Shown one piece after another: positions 23,387 through 36,900 of a stretch of 64,000 nucleotides of DNA. The stretch is taken from positions 5,399,001 through 5,463,000 of the forward strand of contig JAKZAN010000006.1 of the NCBI GenBank assembly GCA_023053545.1, read 5' to 3'. The stretch's first letter is position 1, and the number at the start of each line of letters is the position of its first letter. Origin of the DNA: Lepidurus packardi (Eukaryota > Arthropoda > Branchiopoda > Notostraca > Triopsidae). The translations under genes were made by a program, and so were the position numbers. A model generated the notes under the pieces. It saw only the letters and a list, made by a program, of their open reading frames with translations, did not search any database and was not told where the DNA came from.

Positions 23387-26300
23387 ATGTCGTCTTTGAC
23401 AGTTACGTGTTCGAGTGTTACACTGCTTTTAGTTCTTGGTGCCACCTTAACCCATTCGCAGTACTACTACCGAAACGATAATCTTGCATGGGAAAGGTTC
23501 AATATTTCATCTGTTGTATTTGACCATATCGAGTACCATTCCCGACGAGTTGAAATCTGGGAGCACACGAAAAACCAGGAGCAGGCAGACGCGAAAAGTA
23601 AGAGATACTACCTAACACCTTTATGTGAGTTGGATCCGACTACAGCGGCCACAAACTGGAACAATCTGACTCGGGAATTCGAGTTCAAGTTTGCGGTTCG
23701 CATGTGGGACGACCCAATGATCGAGGCAGCATGGAAGTACTTGAAGGATACAGAAGAGCCGAAGTTACAGATCAACCGTGTACAAATGCTTCCGATCCAA
23801 ACCGTTGCTCTGCGCTGCCCCAGATGTAAAGGCTTTGGCATCAACGGAGATGCGATGCAAGTCACCCCATTACCCAAACAAATCCACTTTAACTTGCATT
23901 GCGAAAACGCTGAAGGGTGCGACCACCTCGTAACGCTCATGAAGAGTAACCCCGAGCAGTTTCAAATTTTGAAACTACTGTTTGCCTTCCAAGGTCAGCA
24001 GTTACATGAAAAGACTATCTCCATAGACTTCGATGCTGTATTGAACGGGGAGCTCCTTTCGAATGTCAAAGAACTACTGCCCGGAAAGCAATCTGCGTAC
24101 TTACTATCCGAAGATGCACGCCTTCTAATAAGGCAGTCCTTACAAGATATCCAATTCGAATATCTCGAGAACTTTGTCATCCTAGGTAGTAAGTACGTAA
24201 AACGGCTAAATGCTTCCTTGAACAGTTACCTAGTCCAAGGTGTTGGAGACGCAGCAAAGCTTACATCAGACCAATGGGATTCGGTGTTTTGGCCCACAGA
24301 TACTGTCATACCCCGTCCGGATATCTTAACCAAGAGACTTACGGAGATTCACGGTCGCGTTTTTTCCCCTCTCTTAGAAACGATTAAGAAAGCGTTAGAA
24401 AATTTATTCACGGACGTTCCATCAAAAACAGGCAAAGATTCGATTTCGCGTGAAGCTGCCGAGACAGAAATGCGTCTAACGTTCGGAGCGGATAACGTCG
24501 AAGAGTTTGTGACCCAGGCTCGGAAGTTTGTACGTTGGAATGGAAGCAGATTTGCTACTAAGTCAATGACAATGAAGAGGATACGTCTCTTTAAGGGCAC
24601 TGACAACCCTAAGAACGATGGAAGCTTCCAATTAACGGTCAAGTTCTACCCCGCTGCCCTCGACAGAGACGTCAGTGTCCTTACCGAAGACCTTCCTGAC
24701 GAACGATCATCCATCTTCGCTGAACTCTCCGCAATTACACAGGTAAGAGCATAATATACTAACGTCAGTAGTAACAGAACTATCTTAGTTCTTGGAAACA
24801 AACATTACTAAGGAAATCCAGCATCTCAAAGACAGAAGTACGCAAAGCGAGAAGGTTCAGACCATCCGAAAGCAGTACTTGGTGACTGGAGACGCTATGG
24901 CGACCAATACCTCAATCCTGGTAGACAGACAAGACCTGGCCACTTTTGCTAGCTTGGTAGCGCACTACCATAGCAAAGTGTACATCCCGAACGAGCCGGT
25001 CTGGTACAGCTCCGTTCGTCTTCGTCTCAACGACGCCATAAACAGCTTGAGCCAATACGGCTTGGTTAGCTATCTACCGCCTGCACAACCTCTTTGGTAA
25101 CTTCTAACTCCGCTTTTTAAAAACTTTCATGCATAAAGTTCGGATCATACAAATCTGATTTGTTTGTCTAATACTTCGAAGACCTTTATGGTTACAGTAA
25201 CATTTCAAATCTAATTTACATTTAGGGTTGCTTACATCAATGGAAAAGATACAACACTGGCGTTGCGCAATTTCTGGAGTAAATCAACTACCAAGAGCAC
25301 AACCATCCAGCTTGTCACGAATAATACATCCTTTGTTTGGGATCCAGTCAATGACAAGCTGATGTTCTTCAATGGGAAGAATTTACGAGAGGTAATCTGC
25401 TACAGTAATCTGCACTAGCAATAACATGTAAGACCTCTTTAGGCAAACTAACGCAATGACATTTATACAGTTTCCAAACGAGCAAACTAGATACAACCCT
25501 GTGAAAATTGAGAGAATCATTAACACTGACGGGCCCTGGCGGCAGATCCTAGACATGAGTTTTGACTGGATTACGCGGAACCTCTTCATCCTGTCCAGCA
25601 TGAACTACTTCATATTCGTTCTGTCAATCGAGTACCCCTACACTTGGACGCAACTCAAGTGGTCACAAACCAACGACGTGGTAGAGAAAATCCAAGTTGA
25701 TCCGACAGGAGGGTACGTACGATCTTCTAAAACCTTCAGTCAAGAATGAGCTGACATAATCGTATTCATTTTTACAGATATCTGTTCTGGGCGGCTGATT
25801 CATCCTATATTCGACGGAGTTGGCTCAACGGAAGTAACCAGACAACAATCTGGAGCCCCGAACGACCTTACAACATCAGCGCTTGGAGTTTAACCATAGA
25901 TCACGAAACTGGAACGTTACATGCAATCGATTCGACCCAGAAAATGATACTTGAACTCAGCCGAGAGGGAGACCTTCTAAGAACCATTCCTCTGAAATGG
26001 GCTAACGGAGAGGTACACATGTCAATACAGTACTGTGACGTTAGAAACTAAATTAAGTAATTATCGAACAGGACGCGAACCTCTTCGCTAACAACAGGAA
26101 CCTAAACAAAGTTCCTAACGGATTTGTCGTTATGAGTGACGAAAGCTTGTATTTCATCGATTTGCGGACAGAAATCGTTCATGTGGTCGATCATGAACAA
26201 TTTTCGACTACGACGCGCTACCACGTGTTTTATCCAGATTCAAAGTCATATCCTCTAACTACCAATCCTTGCAGTAGGGAAAAGACTTCGGCTTGCCTTG

Positions 26301-26416
26301 AATATCCGAACCATTATAATGTACCCGAAGAATGTATGGAATACGAATTTACAACTACTGCTTGTGATGGCAATGTGTGTCTCCATAATCCGGCTGGGGA
26401 CTTCACGTGCCACTAA
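23387..26416 (+). CDS. Tandem gene C: secreted YWTD-repeat protein, 883 aa, mosaic of A and B
   Basis: Exons are 23,387-24,742, 24,789-25,096, 25,226-25,391, 25,471-25,712, 25,778-26,012 and 26,072-26,416. The signal peptide and N-terminal region are close to gene B (same MSSLTVTCS start, CPRCKGFG, PEQFQILKLLFAF). From about 24,607 onward, exons, introns and the 3' flank are near-identical to gene A (NDGSFQLTVKFYP, ALDRDVSVLTEDLPD, then the same LDL-receptor class B-like repeats and a CLHNPAGDFTC tail). The intron after exon 2 is almost base-for-base that of gene A, which points to recent exchange. It is probably secreted, with the same unknown role as its neighbours. Confidence 0.85.
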
Positions 26417-27966
26417 AACCTAAGGTGTCATCCTAACGGTCAACCCCATTACAAAAGAACGCATCTGAAAACAGCAATCAAGGGAAACTTTAAGGGATTA
26501 ACAATCAATGATTTACTTAACGTTTGCAGACAAGGGAAATGAAAGGGGAAAGAACAAACTTGGTCAAACCCAAAAACTTGCTTGCATTATTCTAGTGATA
26601 TTTGTAGTGAAAGCTAAGGTGTCATCCTAACCATCAACTCTACAACAACAAAATGCTTCTGGAAAACAGCAACTAAGGGAAACCCTTGAAGAATAAACCC
26701 TTGAATGTTTTCTTAAAGTGAAATGACAATTTTGCATTATTTCTGGTACAGTAGTTCATTTGAACTATATAGCCAAAGAAAGTGACAGTATATTCCCAAT
26801 TATCAAACAATGTTACTGTTAGACTTAAGGATGTGAGAGAGGAATTCCATTGTTTAATAATCACTGACTTTTCTTACAAATTGCTAGAGCTTAATTAAGG
26901 ATTGTCACTCACCTGTACGTGTACTGTGCAAATATTTTTCCTGATTGATTCCCTTTTAGAGGATTTACCCAAAAACTGGACACAAACACTTCCTGGTTCA
27001 ACCGAAAATACACAGTGCTTGAAGCGCTAGGGCTTTATAGAGCTAACTGTACCATTTCACACACTTGCGTCGTAAAAACGGTTTTCAAAAGTTACCTTTA
27101 GCACCATGGGTAAATGCACCGGACCAAAAGGACGCTACCTATAAATCTATAATTTTCAAATTGAATTTTGATAGTATAACAAAGCATTTTTCATTATGCT
27201 ATCCCAAACGAAGACGTTATTTTTGAACCACGCATACTTACGCGTTTATTAACAAGAATCACTTCATCATGGCCATCCAGACAAGAGTTTTACAGTCAAA
27301 AAAGCAACAAACGTGCTCAAAACCATGGCCTGCGATATACATACAGCATATTACTGAATATCCTAAAAAACAGAGCGAGTTGGATGAGGAGAGATGGTTT
27401 GGGGAGAGAAAAAAGGACGGGGCGGTATACTGTACGTTAGGGAACGAATAGCGAAGGGTTAAAAAAAAAGAAGTTAGACCGAGTTTAAAAAAAAATTAAA
27501 ATAGAACTTAAATAAAAAACAAATGTTTCTGGGTTATTTTGATCTCTCTACAACCCGTACCAATTGAAAAACACATTTTGCACTTTGTACAGCTCCTTTT
27601 TCTTTTTTTACGAAAAATAAACTTAAAAAACAAAATTCAGTTGATGTTTTTTGCCATCGTTAAAAACGCAAGAAAAGTACTAAAGGGGGAAGCAAGAACG
27701 ATTCTTTTCATAAAAAAAACCTTGCTCATCCAAAACCCCACACACAGTGAAAAAAACAAAAAAAGTTCCAAGATGAATTTTTAGAAACAATATCAATTTT
27801 TTGACACGAAACCGAAACTTTTTTTTCTAGCTTGTTTGGTTTTGGTTTGTCCAAGTTCAGGTTTTTTGGGTTAATTTCACTTTTTTTTCCAAGATTTTTG
27901 TAAAATTTTTGTCCTTAAAAAAAAAAAAAGAACTTGCGTTTTTTTATCACTTCAAAACATCCAATG
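26417..27966. other. End of the tandem array and 3' side of rno
   Basis: 26,417-26,590 is an A-type 3' flank. The segment 26,610-26,700 repeats part of it again (GTGTCATCCTAACCATCAACTC). 26,815-27,170 copies the spacer seen before gene C, but no gene follows. From 27,450 to 27,930 the DNA is rich in A and T runs and is probably rno 3' UTR. A minus-strand AATAAA at 27,250-27,245 is a possible polyadenylation signal for rno. Confidence 0.5.
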
Positions 27967-30900
27967 CTATCTCACTTCCGTTTGGGGCTGAGCTTGCGGA
28001 GGTGAGGGCGGGGGCGTCGAGTCCGACGGTTTACTCATATAGCCTTTGGGACAGCGCGCGAGTTTCAGTTTGATGGGCATTATCCGTAACCGCGGTTCGG
28101 CGTCTGCCTTGGCCGGACTGTTCTCATCCGCTGCGGCGTGGTTTTTCGTTCCCGTCGCCTCGGACGCGGGTTCTCGCGGTTCGCGTGGCTCTTTCGTACA
28201 CGCTTTCCCTTTCCCACTGCCGCCGAACCGAATAATGAGTTTCGGAGCCGCCGTCGGGTGGTTTATCACTTCAATTCCGTTCTCCACCACTACCGCCATG
28301 TCTTTCTTCCGTCTCTTGGCGGGCTTAACTACGTCAGCTTCGGGTGGTCCTTCCAACGCGTCGTGAACCGGGTCGTCACCGCCTCCGGCGATGGACATAA
28401 GGTCGGTGGACGCCACCAAGGGCCTACGACGCGTCCGCTCTTTGCTCAGGTGCTTGTTGCGTTTAGGCTTCTCTTTATGGCGGCCGCTGCGACTCTTGGA
28501 TTCGCCCGAACCTTCTGTAGGGGCGTTCTGCTCAGTGTTCTCAAAACCGGCCATGATCTCCTCTCGGAACTTCATGCTTTGAAGGAAGAGCTCCTGCAAA
28601 CTGGGAGTGGTGGCCATGGGTTGCGAAGAGGGGGGAGCTAACCCGCTTTCTGGGTCGGACAGTCTTTTCTTCAAGGGTCTCGAGCGTCCTCTTTTCGCTG
28701 CTGAACCTTCCATATCACCCGTGTCGCCCGCCGAAGGGTGACTGCTGTTGGGTGGTCGGAAGTCTTCCTGGTTGCTACACAGGGTAGGAGCTACTATGCA
28801 CGACCCTTCCGTTCCCGATCCATCACTGAGAGTTTTAAACTTGATCTTGAGTTTACGCGGAGGGACCATGAGAGATATGGGCGGGGTTTCGACCGAGTTT
28901 ACCGAGTTATTAGCGTTCTTTGCACTTCTACCGCGTCGACTTTCCTTCCGACTGGGGGTTTGGATGCTAGTGAAGGAAGTGTCCATAGCTGAGGAGGAAT
29001 TCAGCAGGTTATTACTGGGGTCCATGCTCTCGAGGCCCATCCGCCAGTCCAGGTTCTTCAGCTCCCGGGACTTGGGACCTTTGGTGTTCTCCTCACCTGC
29101 GTTACGCTCCCGTTTCCGCTTGCGTTCCAGGTTAGCGTCTACTACACCTTGGTAGTCTTCCTTGGTGGGAATGGAGGTCATCGAAGCGACGGCTTTGGGT
29201 ATGGTGATGACGTAATGATTCGGTTGCGGAACTTGCCGATACGGCGTCGCGTTAGGAATAGTTCCAACATTGGTGGAACCAATAACCTGATCGACCTCGG
29301 TGGTATTACCTGCGGCACTGGCTCCACTTACCGGTGTGCTGGGATTGTTTAGATCCTGGGTCCAATACTGACGAATCAATTCCTTTTTCCGCATCCGTCT
29401 CGCGTCGGCCGAGGAAGCCGTCGAAGGTGTATTTAAGGTCGAGACGGTCGGAGTGGAATGCACCAAAGAACTATTGCTGTAATTCGAACTCGACGAGTAG
29501 TTTGCGTCCAAAAAGGGTCCCTTGATCTTAAACTTGAGTTGGTGGCGCGAGTTATCCACCGCGGGGACCATGGTGGGCGTACTTATCACCGGTTCAGGGT
29601 TAGTAGGAGCTGGAGGACACACAACTGGCGGGGTCTGACTTACAGTAAACGCCGGTTGCGGCGATATGGCCTGTGGCTGAACAGCCGCCGCCAAGGAATC
29701 CATATGAGGAGGCGGAGCCGGCGTGTTAGTACCACCCCCTAATGCATTCTTGAGCGCTTTATCAAGTTCGTCTAGCTCTAGCATGAGTTTAGAGGGCGGC
29801 GCAGGAGGAGGGGGAGTAACGTCACGTTCACGTGTCGGAACCTCCACTACCGGCTCAGGCGGTTCTACCGGGGGTTCCGGCGTCACCAAATCGTCACTCA
29901 GAAGGTTCGCCGAAGACGGCTGCAGTTGACTTACCGTAGTAGACTGAGTCTCTGCAGGAGCGGGAGTCCGTTCCATGGACGGATGAGGGTAATCCATCTC
30001 AGGATGGTGTTTTAAGCTGGCCTTACTTGGCACTGGCAAAGTTAAGGGTACAGGAGTGGTGACAGTATGAGCTGGGGACGGGGTACCGTAAGACGGAGTG
30101 GTAAAAGGACCGGAAGATGACTTCCGATGACGTAGGACCGGTTTGGCCCCTAAAATAGGCTCTGGTTCCTTGGCCTCTTCGTCAAAGTCATCAAAGTCAT
30201 ACACGGTGCCCGTGAAATCACTCGACGACACCATCTTTGAGAAAGGCAACAATTGTACAAGCGAAGCGACAGAAAGACAGTTGTTAGGAAGAATAGGAAT
30301 GGTCGTTACCTTTTTGGGAGCAAAGAGACTCCGCGGGCTGTGAGCTCCTTTGGCTCCTCTACCTCGTCCTCTTCCTCTACCACGTTGGGAGCCGCTTTTG
30401 GTCGGCGGTACCGCCGGAACTGCTTTGGCTGATGGTTGCTCCTCTACATTCGCGTTGGACTCACCTTGGCTAATCTGCGCTGCTGCAAGTTTGGTTGCTT
30501 GTAAAGCCGCCTGTCTTGCTGGTCGCCGCCGATCCGAGTTGGCGTCCGGTGAAGGCGCGGGAACCACCGCTACCGGAACTGGTGACGGTGCCGCTACCGA
30601 TACCGGCGCTAAAACACTCGCTTCAGATGAAGGTACCAACGCTGGCGGTGGGTCTCTGGTGGACGACCTCCGCCGAACATGTTTCTCAGGCGGAGGCAAC
30701 TTTTCGACCTCGGTTTTCAAGGACGTCAAATCTGCGACGGACAAACTCATCGCGGAAGTGCTATGTCCTTGACTGTAGGACGTAACAGTCTGAGATACCG
30801 TCACCGAAGGTTGGGACTTTGCCAGCACAGCCGGGGAAATTAATTCCGGCATGGGAGGGTCATTGGCGTTACTACGTTCGCTCGTGCTACTTTCAGCGGG

Positions 30901-33900
30901 AGACTGACGTTCTACGAAGACCGGACGAACGGGTTCGACCACGTTCGACAGGTTCGCTTGAGGAATCGGTCGTTGATCCGGTACTTCCGCCACTTCTGGT
31001 GGCTGGGAAGTCGGTCCAACAGTTGAAGTGCTCGAACTACTCGCCGTTGACGCTGGTGGAAGTTGAGGTGGCGGGGTTTTGAGATTATCGGGCCGCAAGG
31101 GAGCGTGCGGTGGGTTGTACCTTCCTGGGTTCATATTGGGTGGGAAATGGTGGTCAGGGGCGGGAGGTGGAGGAAACCGTTGTAACATACCTTCTTGCAT
31201 GCTATGGAAGTTGCCGGGAGGCATTACGTGGGGTGGATGCATGCCCAGATCGGTGGGGTTGAAATTGTACAACTTGGAGTTCAACTGAGCCGCCGCCGCT
31301 TCTTGCATGAACTGAAGGAGGGAGTTACCGACATCCGATGGCCCAGTTTGGGACGCGTTCGGCTGTTGCAGCGAATTCCGCTTGTCTAGGTAAGGTGCAG
31401 CGGCCGCCGCCGCGGCCGCGTACATCTGAACTCGAAACTGGGGTGAGAAAAGGTCGGGGTGAAGGTTCGGTAAGAAGGGCGCGCCGAAAAAATGCGGCGG
31501 ATGGGGAAAACCAGGGTAAGGGCCGGTGTTGAACATGTAAGGAGCCAAGGCGGCTTCGGTGGCATTTTTAAACATGAAGTTGTCATGCGCATGGCTGTGG
31601 TTAGTGTGGTTGGGCAAAGTAAACTCGTGGGGATGGGGTTGTGCTGTGGGCGGAACCACTTCCTGCTTAGGCGGCAGAGGTGACGATACGTACTTTTCCC
31701 GTTCTTTACGCTCTGGCGTTTCAGTGGACCGACGCGGTTCCGGCGGCGCTGGAATGGGTTCGATCTCGGGTGGTGAGAGAGCAACCGGTAATACAGGCGT
31801 AGGCTGAGCTAAAACCGAGGGCGGCTGGGATGGGGATTTCGGACGCGGTTCCGCAGCGGGGGAAGGAGGAACCGACGCTTCTGCGACCTCGCTCGCTGGT
31901 TTCTCGACTTGCGGTAGTGGCTTCCATTTGTTGGCCGTAAAAGACTCGTCTCGGTTATCCTCTTCGCTGGTATCCTGCGACGGAACTTCGTGAGCGACCT
32001 CCTCCTCTTCTTCCTTGATTGGCTCACTTTCTTCGCCCAATTTCGTTTCCGTAGAAGGTCGGTGGTCATCGGTCTTTTGTGCGTACTGCTGCCTGAGTTT
32101 CTCGACCAGATTCATCGTCTCTCTGACCGAATCGTCCCGAGTATCTGCTTTGACCGCTACCATGGGGAAAGACAAGGGAAGGGGTGTGGTTTTCATGTCA
32201 CCGTCCATGTCGTCCTCTTCTCCATCATCGTTCTCTGACTTTGGGAAGAAGTTATCTTCCGTGACGCTTCTGGCTAAGGCCATCAAGTCGCTCTCAAAAT
32301 CGAACGATTCCTCCTCATCTTCTTTACTGTCTTTCCCTCTACTATGGTTCGTAGTCGCGGTTTCCGTCTCCAACGGGGTTACTTCCGTCTCCTGAGGGAG
32401 TACGGTTCTGTCCGACGTTCCGTTCGGGACAGCAAACTCTTCGGTTTCTCCTCTACTAGAGACCATGTGATCAATACCTTGCATTGGGGATGGGGATCTA
32501 CTGACGTCGCGTATGATGACGTGGCTAGAATCAGCTCCTGGTTGCTCAGAATGTCGGCGTCCAGGACTTGACTCTGCCTTAGGATGGACGGCGATCTTTC
32601 GGGGACTGGGTGAGCGACGTTTGGGCTCGCTTTTGGGTGGAGTCTTTGTTCGTCGTTTATCTCTTTCAGGGGCGACGGGAGTTGGGTCCGCTCCCGTAAC
32701 GGGGACGGCGACAGGGGATTTACTTCTTGGTTTAGCCTGCGGCGCTTGACGGGAGGTTCGAGAAGACGTGCGAGAGGACTCCGAAGACGACGAAGAACCA
32801 GACGACGAGGAGGAGGACGACGACGAAGAGCGGGAAGAGGAGCTGGAAGAAGAGGAAGAGGATCCGGACGAAGAGAAACTGGCAGATGACGAGGACGAGG
32901 AAGAGGACAAAGAGCGCGCTGTGGTTCGTCGTTGTGCAGTAGACTCTCCTTGCGAAGTCCCTGGTAGGGTAGATTGGTGTTGTGGCTGTGCAGGGGTGGG
33001 TTTACGGGTTGGAGAGGGAGAGGGAGAAAGAGCGCGGTGGCCGAGTTCCACAGGAACGCTAGTTGCGGTTGAACTGTTGGGTAATTCGGCGCCGGTAGGT
33101 TTGGTGGTAGGCAGTGACGATTGTTGAGGTTTCTGAGGCTGTGCGTCTCGGGTCCCTCGGCCTGGGGACGAACGGTGGGGTGGCACCGCCTTCGCCATGG
33201 GCCGGGGACCCTTGCCTCGAAAGGGCTTTTCCCGACCATGAGAAGACGCGACCTCCGCCACCGTCGAAGCGTTCGCTTTCAGAGTCCCTTTACCTCCGTT
33301 CTCCTCTTTCTTACCCTTTTTCTTCACAGCTTGAACAGAACCTCGTCCGGTTCCTGGTAAAGCCGCGGATAAAGACGCGGTTGAAGCAGCCGCCAAGGCG
33401 GCCGCCATAACTTTGGACTCGGATTCTTCCTCCGAATCCTCAAACAAAGACTGTATTTTGGACTTGATGCGCTTGCGCTGGGCTTCAATCTTCTCGGGGA
33501 TGATTCCGCCCGCCTTTTTACCGCCAGAGCCGGCTTTCTTACCTGGTGGGTTGTTGGGCGCAGCGTTGGCGGCCGCCTGATTTGGGAAATCCGCGTCCAA
33601 ATCGAATATAGACTTACTGCTGCCGATCTTGATCGTCTCGGCGGCCTTTTTGGCCGCCTGACGCTGGGGAACATAATTGGGAAAGTCCGTCTTGGAGGTC
33701 GACGCAGTTGAGGTAGCTTTGGCGGCAGCCGACGCTGCTGGTAAAGGTTTCTCCGGTGAAGGGGTCTTGGAGCTGCTGTTACTACTCCCCGTGGTGGTAG
33801 TCCGACTGGCTGAAGTGGCCGCCACGGCCGCCAAGACGTTTTCTTTACCGCCCAGGCGGCTAGAGTCAACGTCCTTACTTTTGCTGCTCACCGGCGCCGT

Positions 33901-36900
33901 TCCAGCCTCCAACGTATGATTCCGACTCTTGGCGACTTTGATAATCTCGGACGCCTTTTTGGCGGCCTGTCGCTGCGGGACAAAGTCGTTCTTGAGTGCG
34001 GCGAGCGACTCTTGACTACCGCGTTTGGTCTGACCGGATTTCTTACTACCCACCTTCTCGGTGACGGCCTCCGCCTTGTTTTTCTTGCCTTTGACCAGCG
34101 AATCCGCGCGTCGCTCGACATTGGGCGAGAACGCCTTAACGGCGGCTTTGGTCCGGACACAACTGGCCTCCTTTTTGGCCGAAGAACTCTCCGCTTCGAC
34201 CGCACTGAGTTCCTCGTCCATCTCACTGTCCGTATAGATCCCTTTACCCAACTTGACGCCCTTCTTGACGTCACTCGGCGACACTAAACCCGAGTCCGAC
34301 TCTCCGTCCTCGGAAGTGAGCGACAGAACCGCGTTCCGCTTCTTGACACGCGTGGGTGACGCGTCGTCCGCGGAAGAAGCAGAGGAACAGGAACTGTCTA
34401 GTGATCGAGACGAGACGGATGACACCGATTTGCACCGCTCACTCCCATTCACAAAGTTTTTCTTCACCGAGTTCGAGCGGGCGGACCGATTCGCCTTTTT
34501 CGTCTTAAACAACCCGTTTTTCTCCTCCTTCGAACAACTTTTGGACGAATTGAGCGCTTGGAGACCCGCAATCCGCTCCATTAATGCTTGCCAATCTTCT
34601 GAGTTGGGTAACTTGATGTCCGTACGAGAGTAGATCGCGTCATAGATCGTGGGACCGTGATTGGAGCTACGGATCGCTTGTAATTCAGTCGGGGGAACGT
34701 CTTCGCCTTTCAACGACACCAAAACTAACGACTGCTTGTGAAACGTTTGCTCTCGGAGCTTGAAATAGGAACGAGCAAGTTTTTCTCGCCGAGTTACCAT
34801 ATAACAAAGATTCCGCACCTTTAAAGGAACAAGATTTAAATAGAGAATTAGGGGATTCATTCCAAAGCTTATTTTTTCATACTCGTTCAAGATCTTGGCG
34901 AAGTTGAACGAACATCTTCATTCGTTCCAAATCTTGGCGTTGAGCTTGATCTAAGCGTTCTGGTTCGCTAGTTTTAGGCGGCAGCAACGGGCGATTTCCA
35001 TGGGACTAAAAGAGATAGACATTAATTGACAATTTCAAGGAAAAAGTACACAAAAAGTTAATAAAAAGCAATGAATTGATCACCGGTCATAGAGATTTAA
35101 AGACAAATTTCATTCTTAGGCGTAACAGAAAAACATAACAAACTTTCAAGTCAACTCGGAAGTCAACTTGAAAGCATAGCAAGTTGACTTGGGAGTCGAC
35201 TTGCAAGGCGCCGAAGGTAGATACTACTTTCGAAATTCTATTTTAATCCTAAATCGCCTAAACTGTAGCCTAAAAAATACAAATAAATTACCAAACGTCT
35301 AAAGTCGTTTGCCAATTTTGTACAATTGGATATTAGAACGTTACGAATCATTAATGAACAATATTCGTAAAAACACTAGATAGAGTTAAGCTAGAACTGA
35401 AAAATGATCAAGAAAACTTCCTGTATAATAGGAAATTATTGTTCAATTATTTTTTTTCAAATATAAATTTACTCTGCGCTTTAGCTTCCAATAGGCGAGG
35501 ATGAAATCCACCACGTCGGTTTCGCTGTCCAGGATTTGCGCCGCATCATTAACAGACACGTGTCTGAAGAATTCAGCTTCGATTTGTTGCAATCGTAACG
35601 CTCTAGCTTGGCTTTTTTCTTCTGCACTCATGTCCTTCTTTAAACGTCGGGGACCTCGGTTTTCACCATCCCGATCAGGTGCGCAAGGTTTCTTGGTCAC
35701 AGAGTGTTTATCACAATAGGACTGTTAAGAAAACAAACCAGATAATAAATTAAAGATCTATCTTTACAGAACCACTCTTGGGCTTTACTCTGAGTTTCAC
35801 GCCATCTTCAGAATTCTCGTCCTCGACAATAGCTTTCATCTCCAAACCGTGCCGAAACGCACAAGTCACGTGGTACGCCACTTTGCAGGTCTTCACCGAG
35901 CATTGAATGCAAGCTCCGCTCTTTTCTTTGCACAAGACGCAGACCAAGCTCCAGCGACTCGCCTAAACAAGCAAAAAACATGATTTAGAATCTTCCTTTC
36001 ACGTCTAAAACCAGTTCCACACGTTCAAAAGACCAAAATAACGACAAACACTCTCAAATTAACCTTATTCACATCCCTTTAGCACTACTCTTAAGAGTTT
36101 TCTATGCAAAAGTTTCACTCTTGAGCTTAAAGCACGTGAAGTCACTTTCAAACCTTCTTTACTACCCGGAAAGCAAGACAAATTTCATTCTTAGGGGCAA
36201 AACAAAAACAAAACAAACTTCGAAGTCAACTCGGAAGTCAACTTCAATTATTCATTGTTCGGTAAAACGGCTTCACAAAAGTAGACTAGAAAGCTCCCAA
36301 GTCGACTGGAAAGCTTAACAAGTTAACTTGGGAGTCAAGTTGCACAGCGCAAAGTTAACTACTACTTTCTAAATTCTATTTAATTCTAAATCTCCTAAAT
36401 TTGAAGCTAAAAATGTACAAATAAATGATCGAACGTCTCAAATTCGTTACAGATCGTTACGAAGATCTTGAAACGAACGTTTTAGAAACATGTAATTTAG
36501 TTGAAATATAAAAACAATAACATTATTATAACGAATTTTAAATGTAGACTTCAAATTAAAACAAAATAATTACGGGAATGGCAGAAATTTTGGTTATGGG
36601 CTCCATTTTCTCCACGCAACCAATAGAAACTTCGGGGATCCAAAGCGCGCACGCCACATGAGCCCACTGAGCTCCTCCCCCCGAGCGCGTCATCTTCATA
36701 GCCCCGCCCGGATTCGGGCAAAGCGCACACGGGGGTCTTGTGACCCCCACTGCACATGGACGGCATAGCCACGGCCCCGACGGAATGCGCAGAATGCCAT
36801 AACACGCTTGATGGACGCAAATATTGCAACGGTCGCAATACACCATTTCATTCCCTTCTTCCGAGTCAGGCTAGAGCAAAAACGACCACAAAATACGTCA

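Noticed and set aside
28138..28641. Plus-strand open frames opposite the rno final exon (also 30,350-30,772, 32,768-33,127 and 33,916-34,287)
   Set aside because: They are antisense shadows of the GC-rich, stop-poor rno coding exon.
34819..34890. Upstream ATG of the long rno open frame
   Set aside because: The first 24 codons are intron read-through. An AG acceptor just before GTGCGGAATCTT gives the conserved [13 protein letters not shown] join to the previous exon.
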